Origin: an uncultured Acetatifactor sp.
Lineage (GTDB): Bacteria; Bacillota; Clostridia; Lachnospirales; Lachnospiraceae
DNA: 5,446 bases
Direction: 5' to 3'
Assembly (NCBI GenBank): GCA_910578185.1
Contig: CAJTPN010000052.1
Span: 1-5,446, forward strand
Of the stretch, positions 5,354 through 5,446 are shown in pieces. Every line of letters starts with the position of its first letter. The stretch's first letter is position 1. The notes beneath the pieces were generated by a model. It did no database searches, had not been told where the DNA came from, and worked only from the letters and a program-made list of their open reading frames with translations. A program made the translations under genes and the position numbers.

Positions 5354-5355
5354 AT
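5327..5355 (+). promoter_or_regulatory. Candidate promoter of the XRE-like gene
   Basis: TTTTCA (5327-5332) and TACAAT (5350-5355) lie 17 bp apart on the plus strand. Transcription would start near 5362, giving a leader of about 12 nt before the ATG at 5374, so the weak ribosome site GGGTGA would be only just included. The -10 overlaps the right arm of the inverted repeat, which fits autorepression. Confidence 0.4.
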
Positions 5356-5373
5356 ATAGATGGGTGATACAAT

Positions 5374-5446
5374 ATGGCTAACATTCAGGATTGCCCCGGT
5401 TTTGAACCCTTTGGGGAAGATGTCAAGGCGGCGAGAAAAAAGCTGC
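5374..5446 (+). CDS. XRE-like helix-turn-helix regulator, N-terminal fragment cut by window edge
   Basis: Only the first 24 codons are present: MANIQDCPGFEPFGEDVKAA then RKKL. From memory, this N-terminus belongs to a family of roughly 100-130-aa XRE-type regulators common in clostridial conjugative elements, where the next residues form the helix-turn-helix. The start is supported by the strong family-like beginning and a GGGTGA about 7 nt upstream, which is a weak ribosome site. It is transcribed away from the 62-aa HTH gene, and the dyad between them suggests shared control. The helix-turn-helix itself lies outside the window, so the call rests on the N-terminus alone. Confidence 0.6.
   Translation, partial: MANIQDCPGFEPFGEDVKAARKKL

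Overview
The window reads as a compact sense-and-export cassette from a Gram-positive, low-to-moderate GC Firmicute, most likely a gut clostridium. The reasons are strong AGGAGG-type ribosome sites, tight overlapping operons, and protein families typical of Clostridia. The two small DNA-binding genes at the right end resemble regulators I associate with conjugative or mobilisable elements of these bacteria. The mobile-element setting is therefore an inference; no integrase, relaxase or att site is visible here.

Layout, right to left on the minus strand. At 5374-5446 (plus strand) lies the 5' end of an XRE-like regulator gene cut by the window edge. Divergent from it, across 144 nt containing a perfect 10-bp inverted repeat, starts a three-gene regulatory operon: a 62-aa helix-turn-helix protein (5041-5229), an OmpR-family response regulator (4347-5048) and a small histidine kinase (3427-4344). 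A perfect 10-bp stem-loop closes this operon, with the kinase stop codon in its loop. Next comes a promoter with a consensus TATAAT, preceded by four copies of AACCTTG (plus-strand reading) at exact 11-bp spacing. This is the expected shape of an OmpR-type activator site. It drives a four-gene ABC transporter operon: permease A (2554-3321), ATPase (1557-2480), permease B (833-1564, TTG start overlapping the ATPase stop) and permease C (89-820). A 14-bp stem-loop (30-68) follows permease C.

How the parts probably work together: the kinase has one membrane segment and no visible extracellular domain. It would signal envelope or peptide stress to the response regulator, which binds the four repeats and turns on the exporter. 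The ATPase has a Glu where most ABC ATPases have the Q-loop Gln, a known trait of lantibiotic-immunity (LanF) and BcrA-type ATPases. The three permeases share an N-terminal basic motif and a central (D)(T/I)LK...P motif, so they are paralogues of the LanE/LanG (MutE/EpiE/MutG) type. The likely role is self-protection or resistance against a lantibiotic, bacitracin-like or other membrane-active peptide. No peptide precursor or modification enzyme is present, so resistance fits better than producer immunity. The oddest parts are three permeases for one ATPase, the small HTH protein at the head of the kinase operon, and the very regular operator.
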